From Enterobacter soli ATCC BAA-2102 (GTDB taxonomy: Bacteria; Pseudomonadota; Gammaproteobacteria; Enterobacterales; Enterobacteriaceae), in contig NZ_LXES01000049.1 of assembly GCF_001654845.1 (NCBI RefSeq), positions 1 through 64,000 of the forward strand: 64,000 bases of DNA, given 5' to 3'. The notes below the pieces were generated by a model. The model had not been told where the DNA came from and ran no database searches. It was given only the letters and a program-made list of their open reading frames with translations. The position numbers were made by a program, and so were the translations under genes. Positions 16,005 through 24,162 of the stretch are shown here, piece after piece. Position 1 is the first letter of the stretch. Each line of letters opens with the position of its first letter.

Positions 16005-16358
16005 CTATTTAGTGCAACTTATAGCCGTCGTTACAGGTTCGGCACCCTGGAGCATGGCGGCGCGGCGCTCTTTAAGCTCGAGCATGGCCGTCAATGTTAC
16101 GCCATGAATAATGGTTTGAACCTTGTTGTCCTGCTGCGAGTGATATTCGAAAGTGCTACGACGAAAATCTATCAGCTGGTCTAACGTATCATCGTCCAAC
16201 TCCTCACTGGTAATTCTCGGATGAACAGGGCGTGCGTGGCATTCTGGCGATGCCATCGCGATACGTGCCAGCGCCGAAGCCTCACCGCATTGAACGTGAT
16301 CAGTTTCGATAATTTGCTGTAACTGCTCTTTGGTGAATTCTCTGGTAATTGTGCTCAT
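16005..16358 (-). CDS. Hypothetical phage protein
   Basis: The 117-residue protein (MSTITREFTKEQLQQIIE...) is soluble and mostly helical, and looks like small nin-region proteins seen in enterobacterial prophages, where the STxTREQL start recurs. It overlaps the next upstream gene by 4 bp. No function is known. Confidence 0.65.
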   Translation of the reverse strand: MSTITREFTKEQLQQIIETDHVQCGEASALARIAMASPECHARPVHPRITSEELDDDTLDQLIDFRRSTFEYHSQQDNKVQTIIHGVTLTAMLELKERRAAMLQGAEPVTTAISCTK

Positions 16359-16702
16359 GGGTTAGCCCTCTTCACAATCACACCACCATCGCAATGCGGG
16401 CAGTCCTTGCCCGGCTGGCCATTTTCGTTAATCGCTTTTCCGTAATGGCAGCGGTAACAATGTAGGTCTTCTGCCTTTTTGGTTGCTCTGATAATGTCTC
16501 GACCAAATCCCATAGAAACACGTTCCAGAAAACCGCGCTTTATCAGGTCTTCAGCCATTGCACCCACTTTGACAGGGAAAAGAGAGTCACCATCCCAAAG
16601 CGCTGTTTTTCGGTATGGCGATATTTCAATTTTCCAACGATAAACTATGGCTGGCTTTAAAAACTCTCGCTCACGTTTATTCAGTGGCTTTTCCATGCTC
16701 AC
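16355..16702 (-). CDS. Zinc-ribbon phage protein
   Basis: The 115-residue product has a predicted winged-helix-like N-terminal part and a C-terminal zinc ribbon made by CYRCHYG and CPHCDGG. It lies in an unbroken chain of overlapping nin-region genes. DNA binding is plausible. The family is not recognised. Confidence 0.65.
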   Translation of the reverse strand: MSMEKPLNKREREFLKPAIVYRWKIEISPYRKTALWDGDSLFPVKVGAMAEDLIKRGFLERVSMGFGRDIIRATKKAEDLHCYRCHYGKAINENGQPGKDCPHCDGGVIVKRANP

Positions 16703-17010
16703 TCTCCTTTAGCTGTGACAGCGGCTAGCAACTTCTCAGCCTGCTGAATGTCAGGGTTTCCAGCAATCATCACTTCCGGCGCGTCACAGTCACCACCAAG
16801 ATCAAGAATGCGGTCATGACCCATATGCAGGCATGATTTATATCCAATAACTGACTGCCTTAGCGCTTCAGTCAGCTCAACAATCCGCTTCTCTGCGGAG
16901 TCCAGTTCATCCAGCAGCGCCAGCGCTAACTTACGCAAGTGTGCGTTACTACCGATTGCCGGATTTGAAAGTTCTTTCCGCAGTTCAGCATGTTTGTCGA
17001 TGTTGCTCAT
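16699..17010 (-). CDS. Hypothetical coiled-coil phage protein
   Basis: The 103-residue protein starts MSNIDKHAELRKEL at 17010 behind AGGAG, with heptad-like helices (LRKLALALLDELDSAEKRIVELTEALRQ). Related ead/ea22-like small proteins are common in lambdoid phages. It is coupled to both neighbours by ATGA overlaps. Confidence 0.6.
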   Translation of the reverse strand: MSNIDKHAELRKELSNPAIGSNAHLRKLALALLDELDSAEKRIVELTEALRQSVIGYKSCLHMGHDRILDLGGDCDAPEVMIAGNPDIQQAEKLLAAVTAKGE

Positions 17011-17303
17011 TGGGCGGCTCCTTGGCATTCGGTGATTATTTCAAGGCCTATCTTCCGGGCCAGCGCATGTTCAGCAACTGCACCCTCTGAGCTCTCCCAG
17101 CCTTTAAGCATGAAAATAGCTTCTGCGCAGCGGATCATTGCGCAGCAGATATCCATGTATTCGCGTTGCTCCAGACCGTCAGGTAACACGGCAGGGTTGA
17201 GAACAACATTCCCATCCAGACTTAACTTCAGCGCAAATGCCTTAAATGCAGGTCGGTTGAAATCTTTGTAGCCAGTCATTGGTCCTGCGATGTAAATTTT
17301 CAT
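17007..17303 (-). CDS. DUF4406 protein, nucleoside 2-deoxyribosyltransferase-like
   Basis: The 98-residue product starts MKIYIAGPMTGYKDFNRPAF at 17303, a hallmark of DUF4406, a compact Rossmann-like relative of nucleoside 2-deoxyribosyltransferases. The acidic and polar residues of GWESSEGAVAEHALA match the family's nucleotide-side motif. Its substrate in phages is unknown. Confidence 0.8.
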   Translation of the reverse strand: MKIYIAGPMTGYKDFNRPAFKAFALKLSLDGNVVLNPAVLPDGLEQREYMDICCAMIRCAEAIFMLKGWESSEGAVAEHALARKIGLEIITECQGAAQ

Positions 17304-17875
17304 ATCCCTACCCTCCCCCAAACCATCAAAACTCGCTTCATTGCTGGACTGTTGCGGCATTCCTGGCAGATCACGTTTACCGACTCAGCGCGGCGGCCGG
17401 CTTTCTTTTTCGGATTCGAGAGCGAATAAACGCGATGGCCTTTTTGTCCTTCAAACTTCAGCTCGCCAGCGTTAACCATCACCGAAATAACGCTGGATAT
17501 GCTTCGATAGGTGGCACCCATGGCCTCAGCGATTTGGGAGGCCCCCAACTTACTGCCATCACTCAATACCGACATGATGCGCGCCGGGTAGCTGTTCTCG
17601 CTTTGCCTGCGAGCCTCTACGCTGCGGTAGCCGCCTTTGATAGCCCGGTCCTTCAGGTAATTTGCGCCAGCACCCTGAATCCATTCCTGATAAGACGCTT
17701 TACTGGTGAAGTAGCCGAAGCCCGCCATGCTGAAAATCATCTCCAGACCACGCAGTGCTGCGATTTCCCGATCCAACCCCTTACCACTAATGCCAATCAC
17801 CACGATAAGGTCAGCGCGCTTAACAGGCTGGTTAGCGGCCACGTAATCAACGATGCGTTGCTTTAAGCTGTCCAT
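17300..17875 (-). CDS. Winged-helix DNA-binding protein
   Basis: From the ATG at 17875 the 191-residue protein has two predicted winged-helix units, one at the N-terminus (DSLKQRIVDYVAANQPVKRADL) and one at about 105-150 (GASQIAEAMGATYRSISSVISVMVNAGEL), followed by a basic C-terminus with CQEC. It lies directly downstream of replication protein P. It is probably regulatory. The target is unknown. Confidence 0.65.
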   Translation of the reverse strand: MDSLKQRIVDYVAANQPVKRADLIVVIGISGKGLDREIAALRGLEMIFSMAGFGYFTSKASYQEWIQGAGANYLKDRAIKGGYRSVEARRQSENSYPARIMSVLSDGSKLGASQIAEAMGATYRSISSVISVMVNAGELKFEGQKGHRVYSLSNPKKKAGRRAESVNVICQECRNSPAMKRVLMVWGRVGI

Positions 17876-17876
17876 C

Positions 17877-18566
17877 TCACACCATCCCGTTCGACTTATT
17901 GCGGTTGTACTTCGCCAGTAGCAGCTGGATCGGCGTAGGACCGTGCTCGGCAGCCGGTGCTGCAATTGCGCGACGCACGGGTGGCACTGGCTTACCCTCG
18001 GTGACGCGCTTCTCCCACATGTCCAGCAGATCGCCCGCCTCGCGGGTCAACTCACCATGAGTCAACTGGCGCTCTGTGCTGCGGTGACGCAGTTCGACGC
18101 AGATGTGGTACACGACCGGCTGCGACCAGGGGAATTGCTCGCTGGATGTGAACTCAAACGATCTGTTACGCCAGTCCCAGTATTCGGCGATCACCTGGTC
18201 CACGGTAATTCCCAGCGCCCCACCGCTCTGTTTGCACCAGGCGACGAACTGACCAGGCGACGGCAGGAATGGACGCTCCTGGCGGCGGGCAATGCGCATA
18301 CCGGCATCGACCTGAGCCATGGTGTGGATCCCGTTCTCCTGAAACGCCAGCAGCCACTGACGACGGAATTCGTTCAGGTCGTCCTGGGTGCGGAAGTTTG
18401 CCATGCTGGCCGGGAACGCAGCGCGCAGCTCGTTGAACAGCTTGTTGAACACCTGAGCCACCTGCTCGACCGGTGCGTGCTCCTGGTACTGTTCTGGCAG
18501 GTTATGGGCCATGCGGCTCATCTGCTCGCGGTCGTGGTTACGCATCTGCTCTGCAAGAGATTTCAT
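17877..18566 (-). CDS. P: Replication protein P
   Basis: The 229-residue protein matches lambda P-type helicase loaders: the AFQENGIHTMAQVDAGMRIARRQERPFLPSPGQFVAWCK stretch is characteristic (shown here as overlapping short motifs AFQENGI, GMRIARR and FLPSPGQFVAWC). P recruits host DnaB to the O-bound origin. It overlaps O by 4 bp and is preceded by the origin within O. Confidence 0.9.
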   Translation of the reverse strand: MKSLAEQMRNHDREQMSRMAHNLPEQYQEHAPVEQVAQVFNKLFNELRAAFPASMANFRTQDDLNEFRRQWLLAFQENGIHTMAQVDAGMRIARRQERPFLPSPGQFVAWCKQSGGALGITVDQVIAEYWDWRNRSFEFTSSEQFPWSQPVVYHICVELRHRSTERQLTHGELTREAGDLLDMWEKRVTEGKPVPPVRRAIAAPAAEHGPTPIQLLLAKYNRNKSNGMV

Positions 18567-19555
18567 CGCATCACCTCATAGGCCCAGTCAGTGTTGTTGA
18601 AGTCCAGATCCTGCTTACCGGTGCGCTGCTCGCCACCAGCATTGCGTTGCATCGTCAGCGTGTCCCACTGCTTACGCAGGCTTTCCGGGCTCAGGACGTT
18701 TGTATGCCAGAAGTGGTGCTTGCTGGCCCAGTCGTAAAGCGCGCAGATGTCCTGGTGTGACCGGTTGTCTATCTGGCGCATCAGGCGAACGGTGTTAGAC
18801 CAGGAGGTCATGTCATGGGCTTTGCAGGTTGGGTTGATCACCTTCACCCTGGAAGAAATCCATTGAGCAATTTTGAGGTCTTCAGCGGATCCCCACTTCG
18901 CACCGGATGGTGTGTAAACCACAGCATCAGGATGAGCTGATAAGAATTTTTTCAGACGTGCGTCAGAGGATTCGTCAGAATTCTCGGACGAATAGTTATT
19001 TATATTCTTGTTATTACCTTCTTGTTCATGATGTGCGGGGAATTGTGCGGCTTTATGTGCGGCATACTCATCCGAACCCGCGCTATTGCTGGCTTCGTCA
19101 TGTGCGCTCATATGTGCGGCTTTATGTGCGGGTAAATCGTCCATTTTTTGAGCATATTCGACATAATTTGTGATGGTGATCACCCTGCCTTTTCGCTTCT
19201 CACCTTCGATGGTGATCATCCCTTCCCGAACAAAAACAGACAGCATTCTCTCGACAGCATCGCGGCTGGTTGGGTTGCCCTGGCGGTCACACAATTGAAG
19301 CCCAAGATCCGCAGCAGTGACGACCAGTTGACCGGGTTGCAGAGGCCATTGTTTGCCCTTGAAGAATGCCGTGTATGGCTGTCTGGCCGCGTCAATTAGC
19401 AGGTTTTCCCACAGTGCGCGCAGGAACACATCTTTAGCCCAGGACTTCTTCTTGATGCTCCGGTACAACGGGACGTAACCAGACTTCTGGTTCTCCATCC
19501 TGTTGCTCCTTGCGGCTGAGTGCGCCGCGAAATTAGCGTAAGCGACGTTCGACAC
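18563..19555 (-). CDS. O: Replication initiation protein O, carrying the origin
   Basis: The 330-residue product starts at a GTG (19555) with AGGAGG 7 nt upstream. The N-terminal half is a replication-protein winged helix (GYVPLYRSIKKKSWAKDVFLRAL; SRDAVERMLSVFVREGMITI). The middle is a low-complexity Ala/His segment encoded by the iterons, and the C-terminal part resembles the DnaT/O interaction region. The gene order O-P and the internal iterons support an initiator role. Confidence 0.85.
   Translation of the reverse strand: MSNVAYANFAAHSAARSNRMENQKSGYVPLYRSIKKKSWAKDVFLRALWENLLIDAARQPYTAFFKGKQWPLQPGQLVVTAADLGLQLCDRQGNPTSRDAVERMLSVFVREGMITIEGEKRKGRVITITNYVEYAQKMDDLPAHKAAHMSAHDEASNSAGSDEYAAHKAAQFPAHHEQEGNNKNINNYSSENSDESSDARLKKFLSAHPDAVVYTPSGAKWGSAEDLKIAQWISSRVKVINPTCKAHDMTSWSNTVRLMRQIDNRSHQDICALYDWASKHHFWHTNVLSPESLRKQWDTLTMQRNAGGEQRTGKQDLDFNNTDWAYEVMR
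19032..19131. other. Phage replication origin: two clusters of three 12-bp iterons
   Basis: The core TGTGCGG (once TGTGCGC) begins at 19032, 19044, 19056, then at 19101, 19113, 19125. Within each cluster the period is exactly 12 bp, or about one helical turn, and the clusters are 69 bp apart. They lie inside O, as the lambda origin does, and on the minus strand give the Ala-His repeats of the protein. O binding is inferred. Confidence 0.75.
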
Positions 19556-19683
19556 AGTTAAACCTCCTGCGCCTGGCGTTTTGGATTAGCGTTTGTCATA
19601 ATGACCTCGCAATTGACTGACGTTTGTTGCACCAGAAAGTCGGTTCTGTTCGCGCAGACCGGCTTTCGCCATTTTTGTAGTCT

Positions 19684-20226
19684 TCACATAACCCCCAGCA
19701 TCGACGTGACCATCGTCATCAGTGGCCCTACCTGCTCTGGCATGAGGCGAAACAGCGACGCTATACCCTCACTTACCTCTTTCAGCTTCTGATGTTCTGG
19801 AGCGTCCAGCAGCACGGCCTGTTTAGCTTCGGCGCACTCCTTCATCGCAGACGCGATCAGAGACATCGTGTCGTTCTGTGGCGCCAGGCGCGTGCGGTAT
19901 TCAAGCGGCAGGACGGACATGATTGCCGGTGTCAGCTGGCGCACGTTCTCGCGGTACTGCTCAGAGTCGAAACGGTTATCCAGGAAGCGAAAAAGCTTTT
20001 GTCGCGCCCGACTGATATCGTTCGGGAAGCTAATGGCCTTACCGCCCTGTTCCCGGTGCTCGTTGATGATCAGCGCCGAGACAACATCCTGGTTATCCAG
20101 AGACGACGACCAGGCGCGGACGGCATCACGGATCTTTTCGTGGTCTGGCGCCGCCTTAGATTGAGCGCGGTTTATCACCGCTCCGGGGTGTATTCCGGTA
20201 TTGTGTTGATACGCAAGTGAATGCAT
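19684..20226 (-). CDS. YdaT-family (CII-like) regulator
   Basis: The 180-residue protein carries the YdaT pattern: HEKIRDAVRAWSSSL, then VVSALIINEHREQGG, FPNDISRARQKLFRFLD and a Leu/Pro region LTPAIMSVLPLEYR. It occupies the cII place between cro and O. YdaT proteins are tetrameric CII-like DNA-binding regulators that can be toxic when overproduced. AAGGGA precedes the ATG. Confidence 0.8.
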   Translation of the reverse strand: MHSLAYQHNTGIHPGAVINRAQSKAAPDHEKIRDAVRAWSSSLDNQDVVSALIINEHREQGGKAISFPNDISRARQKLFRFLDNRFDSEQYRENVRQLTPAIMSVLPLEYRTRLAPQNDTMSLIASAMKECAEAKQAVLLDAPEHQKLKEVSEGIASLFRLMPEQVGPLMTMVTSMLGVM

Positions 20227-20243
20227 TGCTTTCCCTTTCGTGG

Positions 20244-20477
20244 TTAGGCCGCTGTATCACGCGGCGATGCGAATACCAGGCTTTCTTTGAGGACTGGAGC
20301 CTGGCGGTGAAAATTCTTCGTGCCTTTCTCGATAGCAGATGCCATTTCTGGAGATGCCCGGCGATTTCCGTAGGCGATCTGGTCAAGGTAACCAGGTGTC
20401 GTGTTAGCCAGCTTTGCGAGCTGTGCCCATTCGTCGGTAGTGGCGGCTTTGCGCCAGCGGTGTAGTTCAGTGCTCAT
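20244..20477 (-). CDS. YdaS-family Cro-like repressor
   Basis: This 77-residue helix-turn-helix protein (EWAQLAKLANTTPGYLDQIAYGNRRASPEMASAIEKGT) is of the YdaS type, the Cro counterpart in Rac- and CP-933P-like prophages. It is divergent from cI and starts 33 bp from the first operator. It is followed by the ydaT gene, the usual pair. Confidence 0.85.
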   Translation of the reverse strand: MSTELHRWRKAATTDEWAQLAKLANTTPGYLDQIAYGNRRASPEMASAIEKGTKNFHRQAPVLKESLVFASPRDTAA

Positions 20478-20509
20478 TGATGTCTCCGGGTGAGTCGTTT
20501 GATTTGGAG

Positions 20510-20575
20510 TTTAGCGTTATGCTAAATACTACGCAAGCAACATTTAGCAATTTGCATATTTATCATTTTGCTAAA
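20510..20575. promoter_or_regulatory. Right operator OR, three sites
   Basis: Three sites fit TTTAGC-N5-GCTAAA: a perfect one at 20510-20526, a half-conserved one at 20543-20559 (TTTAGC, GCATAT), and one at 20559-20575 (TTTATC, GCTAAA). They fill the gap between divergent ydaS/cro and cI. The same motif recurs at OL. CI and Cro are the likely binders. Confidence 0.8.
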
Positions 20576-20593
20576 AGCAGTAACAATGCTGGG

Positions 20594-21271
20594 ATGGAAA
20601 ATAAAGAAATCAGAAAGGCCAACCTGGAAGCGCTGTATGAGAAGCGCCAGAGCGAATCTGGAATGACTAAGGCGCAGTTCGCCGAACTCATCGAGACAAG
20701 CCCGGCAGCTCTTAGCCAGCTTCTTGGACCAAACCCTAATCGCAATATTGGCGATAAGATGGCTCGCAAAATTGAAACTGCGCTTGATCTGCCTTTTGGC
20801 TGGATGGATGTTTTACACGCCAATGAACAACCCACGAACGTTGCATTTCGGGGGCTGAACGAGACAAAAGGAAGTTATCCTGTAATCAGCTGGGTAAGCG
20901 CGGGGCAATGGATGGAAGCTGTAGAACCTTATCACCGAAGAGCGATTGACCGCTGGTATGACACCACGGTTGTCTGCTCAGAAGATTCATTTTGGCTGGA
21001 CGTTAAAGGGGATTCCATGACCTCCCCGGCCGGGCTGAGCATTCCTGAGGGTGCCGCTATACTTGTGGATCCTGAAGTGGAACCACGCAACGGAAAGCTG
21101 GTTGTCGCGAAGCTTGAAGGCGATAACGAAGCGACCTTCAAGAAGCTTGTAATCGATGCAGGCAGGCGCTTCCTTAAGCCTCTTAACCCCGCTTACCCAA
21201 TGCTAGAGGTTAATGGCAACTGCAAAATTATTGGCGTTGTGGTTGATGCCAAGATACTGAACATCCCATAA
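20594..21271 (+). CDS. cI: CI-type prophage repressor with LexA-like peptidase domain
   Basis: From the ATG at 20594 the protein has 225 residues: an N-terminal helix-turn-helix (about 25-70) and an S24 peptidase domain with the Ala103-Gly104 cleavage site (VSAG), Ser141 in GDSM and Lys183 in TFKKL. Such repressors self-cleave when RecA is activated, so the prophage should be SOS-inducible. An upstream in-frame start at 20477 would extend across the operators and is unlikely. A terminator follows. Confidence 0.92.
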   Translation: MENKEIRKANLEALYEKRQSESGMTKAQFAELIETSPAALSQLLGPNPNRNIGDKMARKIETALDLPFGWMDVLHANEQPTNVAFRGLNETKGSYPVISWVSAGQWMEAVEPYHRRAIDRWYDTTVVCSEDSFWLDVKGDSMTSPAGLSIPEGAAILVDPEVEPRNGKLVVAKLEGDNEATFKKLVIDAGRRFLKPLNPAYPMLEVNGNCKIIGVVVDAKILNIP

Positions 21272-21290
21272 ACTCACCAAAAATTTCTCA

Positions 21291-21316
21291 AGCCCGCCAT
21301 CGCGCGGGCTTTTTTA
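21291..21316 (+). terminator. Terminator after cI
   Basis: AGCCCGC and GCGGGCT form a stem around CATCGC followed by T6, 20 bp after the cI stop. Confidence 0.88.
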
Positions 21317-21354
21317 TGCTCTGAATTCCTGCCCTGTAAATTTTTAATCGCTTA

Positions 21355-21429
21355 TTAATCAATACGCTAAATCCAACTCACGAATAATTTAGCATTTTGC
21401 TATTGCGCATAATTTAGCATCACGCTAAA
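21355..21429. promoter_or_regulatory. Left operator OL, three sites
   Basis: Sites of the same TTTAGC-N5-GCTAAA class occur at 21355-21371 (TTAATC, GCTAAA), 21388-21404 (TTTAGC, GCTATT) and 21413-21429 (perfect). They precede the plus-strand left operon and mirror OR on the other side of cI, as in lambda. A pL promoter should overlap them. Confidence 0.78.
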
Positions 21430-21621
21430 TTCACCCCATCGAAACGAAACATCGACAGCTGAGCGAAGTTAGCCAGCGGCGGACAGCAAGTCGCCTGCTT
21501 TTTAACAACATGCAGATCTACAGCGTCAATGACCTGTTAAGACCCCTACACGTAAACGTGCTGTATCACCGGGTGCGATCCGGTCGGTGAGAGAGTATCC
21601 CCGCGCGAGAGCGAGAACGGC

Positions 21622-21861
21622 GTGAGAACGGGCAACACTGGCAGGGAGTTGGCGCTGACCAATACAGGGAATGTTTTGGGGTGTGGCGTGTTCTTCGGAA
21701 CGACCTGGAAGTGGCTGTATAGACATTCGCATAGGCCAGCAAGATGCGAAACACCAAACCACCAAAACATTTCAACGCTTCCAACCATCTTCAGGGAAGG
21801 TGGTTGGATTTTTGCTAAAAAAGCCCCGCTAATGCGAGGCTCTAAAGTGGTGCGGGCGTAG
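21622..21861 (+). CDS. Possible Ash-family small protein, first gene of the left operon
   Basis: The frame ends in PNHQNISTLPTIF, GGWIFAKKAPLMRG, which I associate with the Ash (P4/phage) family. The start is uncertain: a GTG at 21622 or later codons are possible. The preceding 21556-21600 can fold (ACCGG-N7-CCGGT), and Ash-type genes often follow an immunity-type antisense RNA. Three overlapping minus-strand frames are most likely shadows. A terminator-like hairpin (CCCCGCTAATGCGAGG) lies inside its 3' end. Confidence 0.4.
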   Translation: MRTGNTGRELALTNTGNVLGCGVFFGTTWKWLYRHSHRPARCETPNHQNISTLPTIFREGGWIFAKKAPLMRGSKVVRA

Positions 21862-22340
21862 TGCTACTCCCTTTCTGGGTTAAATGCTGGAGCTTTCTGA
21901 GAAATTGCTAATATCGTGGCGGTAGCTTGCTTACCCGCAGCGCACACCCGCAACCTACCATCAATACTGGATCAAATCCTGAACATGTAATTAGCATATG
22001 CGCTCCTTCTAGAATCCATGAAAAAACTGGCCATAAAGTTACGAGGTCAGAGGCTAACGCCATGATACTAAGCGCGTTCATTCGAAAGCACTTCCCCAAC
22101 ATAAAGAGTTCATTGGTTAAATCCTTTCTACATCATAGCCATTATTAAATCAACGTATCCTTCATTGATATCTCTAAGCATCCACAAACTTAAACCCGCC
22201 CCGACGGTTTTTTTGATACCTCATACCTGGAGTCATTTACGAGTGGCTCGAGTTATGACAACCGGCGGCCATCCACCGCCCTTAAGCGAAGAAGTCTTGT
22301 ATTAACCGTTCCGTTCGCCGCGATAAGGCCAAGAGGATTT
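21862..22340. other. Left-operon stretch without a recognised gene
   Basis: No convincing gene is seen. A plus-strand frame at 21927-22148 (73 codons, ending HFPNIKSSLVKSFLHHSHY) has no clear ribosome site and no recognisable family. A T7 run at 22208-22214 follows only a weak stem. An N-like antiterminator would be expected here but I cannot identify one. Confidence 0.5.
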
Positions 22341-22529
22341 ATGAGTAAGAAAAAATTCAGCGTAGTCCTTAGCGTTAATGCTGGCTATAGCACTTACCAA
22401 GTTAAAGCCACGGATAGAAGTGAAGCAGAGAAATCGGCCCTGAAAACGCACATGGCAACCAATCCAGACGAACCGAAAAATGAGATTAGCGTTGTGGTTG
22501 TAATTACTGACTGGCCTAAAACATGGTGA
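22341..22529 (+). CDS. Small hypothetical phage protein
   Basis: The 62-residue product (MSKKKFSVVLSVNAGYSTYQVKA...) has a beta-rich sequence and an AGAGGA ribosome site. Related short proteins are frequent in left operons of enterobacterial lambdoid prophages. The function is unknown. Confidence 0.7.
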   Translation: MSKKKFSVVLSVNAGYSTYQVKATDRSEAEKSALKTHMATNPDEPKNEISVVVVITDWPKTW

Positions 22530-22539
22530 GGGGAATGTC

Positions 22540-22698
22540 ATGACCGTAACCCACAATGGCAAGAAGTTCACCGCCAAAAAACTCAACAATAACGAGTGGC
22601 AGCTGACATCTTTATCGAACCCGCGTGAAAAGCTCACACTTAATCGCTGGCAGATGCATATTGCTGGCCTCCTGGAACAGGTTGAGGTGAAGGTATGA
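22540..22698 (+). CDS. Small hypothetical phage protein
   Basis: The 52-residue frame MTVTHNGKKFTAKKLNNNEWQ starts behind GAGGGG and overlaps the next gene by ATGA. It resembles the DUF1317-type small proteins of lambda left operons. The family call is tentative. Confidence 0.6.
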   Translation: MTVTHNGKKFTAKKLNNNEWQLTSLSNPREKLTLNRWQMHIAGLLEQVEVKV

Positions 22699-22904
22699 TC
22701 AACCACTACGGCACCACCCCGCTCATTCGCCAGTGCGTCACGCCGGGCATGATGGCATTGCATGAAGGCCGAACCTATCGCGTCTCAGCAGTCATTCAGG
22801 AGCGCAAATGGGTATACCTGCACACCGATGCAGAAATCATCCGCCTCAGTGACTGCGTGATTGACGTCCTTCTGGACGGTCACGGCAACCCTATCCAGCA
22901 CTAA
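22695..22904 (+). CDS. Small hypothetical phage protein
   Basis: The 69-residue product (MINHYGTTPLIRQCVTPGMMALHEGRTYRV...) is translationally coupled to the preceding gene. It looks like a compact SH3-like beta fold (GRTYRVSAVIQERKWVYLH). No function is known. Confidence 0.65.
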   Translation: MINHYGTTPLIRQCVTPGMMALHEGRTYRVSAVIQERKWVYLHTDAEIIRLSDCVIDVLLDGHGNPIQH

Positions 22905-22974
22905 CCACCATATTCAACCAATCAGGCTGGCTTCACGCAGCCGGGCTTCGCACACACTTTTTTCAGGAGTTCCT

Positions 22975-23370
22975 ATGCAACCTTATGAACGTTTGACAGC
23001 TGATCGCCTGGCCAGTCTGCCGGCCGGATCCCGTCTTAAGCTCGGCGGTCAAATTATTAAGCTGACTGGCAGAGGGTCTTTCACTAATGGCGCCGGACGT
23101 ACTTTAAACATGATTGAGTACGTGGACTCCCGCGGCGTTCCAGGCAGCTTTGAAGAAAGCATCATCCTCGATTCAGCAACAGAACACCTCAACTCGGTAA
23201 TGTGCGCTTACTGCGGTGCCCGCAGGCACGTTAAAGACTGCATTGTCCGCGCGGTTTCCACTTACATGACCACCAGCCAGTCGCACTTCTGCGAAGACAA
23301 GGGTTGTGCTGAACGCTTTTTCCGCATGAACCCTGGCCGCTCGAAAATGGCAAGGAGAAACAAATGGTAA
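22975..23370 (+). CDS. Hypothetical phage protein with Cys/His metal site
   Basis: From the ATG at 22975 (CAGGAG upstream) the protein has 131 residues. A C-terminal cluster MCAYCGARRHVKDC...HFCEDKGCAERFF suggests one zinc site. The middle part RGSFTNGAGRTLNMIEYVDSRGV is beta-rich. The family is not recognised. Confidence 0.65.
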   Translation: MQPYERLTADRLASLPAGSRLKLGGQIIKLTGRGSFTNGAGRTLNMIEYVDSRGVPGSFEESIILDSATEHLNSVMCAYCGARRHVKDCIVRAVSTYMTTSQSHFCEDKGCAERFFRMNPGRSKMARRNKW

Positions 23371-23525
23371 GCCAACAGAACGGGCTTCTGATGGTTGCGG
23401 TTATTTGCCTGTTGTATGGCCTCCAGCCAGAGGACCTTGAATCCATTGCCCGCCAGCTCGCGGAATTTGACGCAGTTAATGACCACCACACGGAGAAACA
23501 GCATGTTACGCGTAATCGATACTGA
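23364..23525 (+). CDS. Small hypothetical phage protein upstream of the exonuclease
   Basis: This 53-residue frame (MVSQQNGLLMVAVICLLYGL...) has AAGGAG 6 nt upstream of its ATG, overlaps the previous stop (ATGGTAA) and overlaps the exonuclease start by 23 bp. It has one hydrophobic N-terminal stretch. The function is unknown. Confidence 0.6.
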   Translation: MVSQQNGLLMVAVICLLYGLQPEDLESIARQLAEFDAVNDHHTEKQHVTRNRY

Positions 23526-24159
23526 GACAACCAGCCTGGAAGGCAGCGTGCTGGAGATAGCCAGCGTGGATATCGTTGACGGCGTTATCTGCAACCCCAT
23601 GAGCGACTTTGTGAAGCCCACTGAGGCGATCAGTTTCGAGGCTATGGCTATCCACCACATCACCGAAGATATGGTCGCTGACGCCCCGCTGATTAGCGAA
23701 GTTATCGGTCGTTACCTCGGTGCAGATGCTTATGTTGCGCACAACGCAAAGTTCGATAAGTCGAAGTTGCCTCAGATTGATGCCCCATGGATCTGCACGC
23801 TGAAACTGGCCCGAGTCCAGTATCCGGAATTTGAGAGCCACGGCAACCAGTACATGCGTTATCGACTAGGCCTCAAACCTGAGTTGCCAGAAGGGCTGTA
23901 TGCACACCGCGCGCTGTATGACTGCTACGTCACAGCCGAACTGCTTCTGTACATGGGCCGCCTGGCAAAATGGACAATGGGCGAAATGCGCGCCATTTCA
24001 AACAGCCCGTCACTGATGAAGGCGATCCGGTTCGGCAAGCACAAGGGCCTGACGTTCGAAGAGATTGCCAAGGTCGACCCTGGCTATCTTCGCTGGCTTT
24101 CCGGCAACAGTGATGACGAAGACATTCTCTTCACCATCAAACACTGGCTTAAGGGGTGA
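23503..24159 (+). CDS. DnaQ-like DEDDh exonuclease with DUF3820 tail
   Basis: Starting at the ATG at 23503 (GGAG upstream), the 218-residue protein has the exonuclease motifs DTETTS (about 6-11), HNAKFD (about 80-85) and HRALYDC, and is close to exonuclease X. The C-terminal part FGKHKGLTFEEI...DPGYLRWL is a DUF3820 module. It probably supplies the 3'-5' nuclease of the phage recombination system, since an ATPase and SSB-like gene follow. Confidence 0.85.
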   Translation: MLRVIDTETTSLEGSVLEIASVDIVDGVICNPMSDFVKPTEAISFEAMAIHHITEDMVADAPLISEVIGRYLGADAYVAHNAKFDKSKLPQIDAPWICTLKLARVQYPEFESHGNQYMRYRLGLKPELPEGLYAHRALYDCYVTAELLLYMGRLAKWTMGEMRAISNSPSLMKAIRFGKHKGLTFEEIAKVDPGYLRWLSGNSDDEDILFTIKHWLKG

Positions 24160-24162
24160 TTT

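Noticed and set aside
21546..21788. Three overlapping minus-strand frames of 72-80 codons
   Set aside because: They overlap one another and the Ash-like plus-strand frame and lack ribosome sites, so they look like shadows of a constrained RNA/protein segment.
21430..22340. N-type antiterminator and nut sites
   Set aside because: No Arg-rich N-like peptide or clear boxA/boxB pair was found in the left leader.
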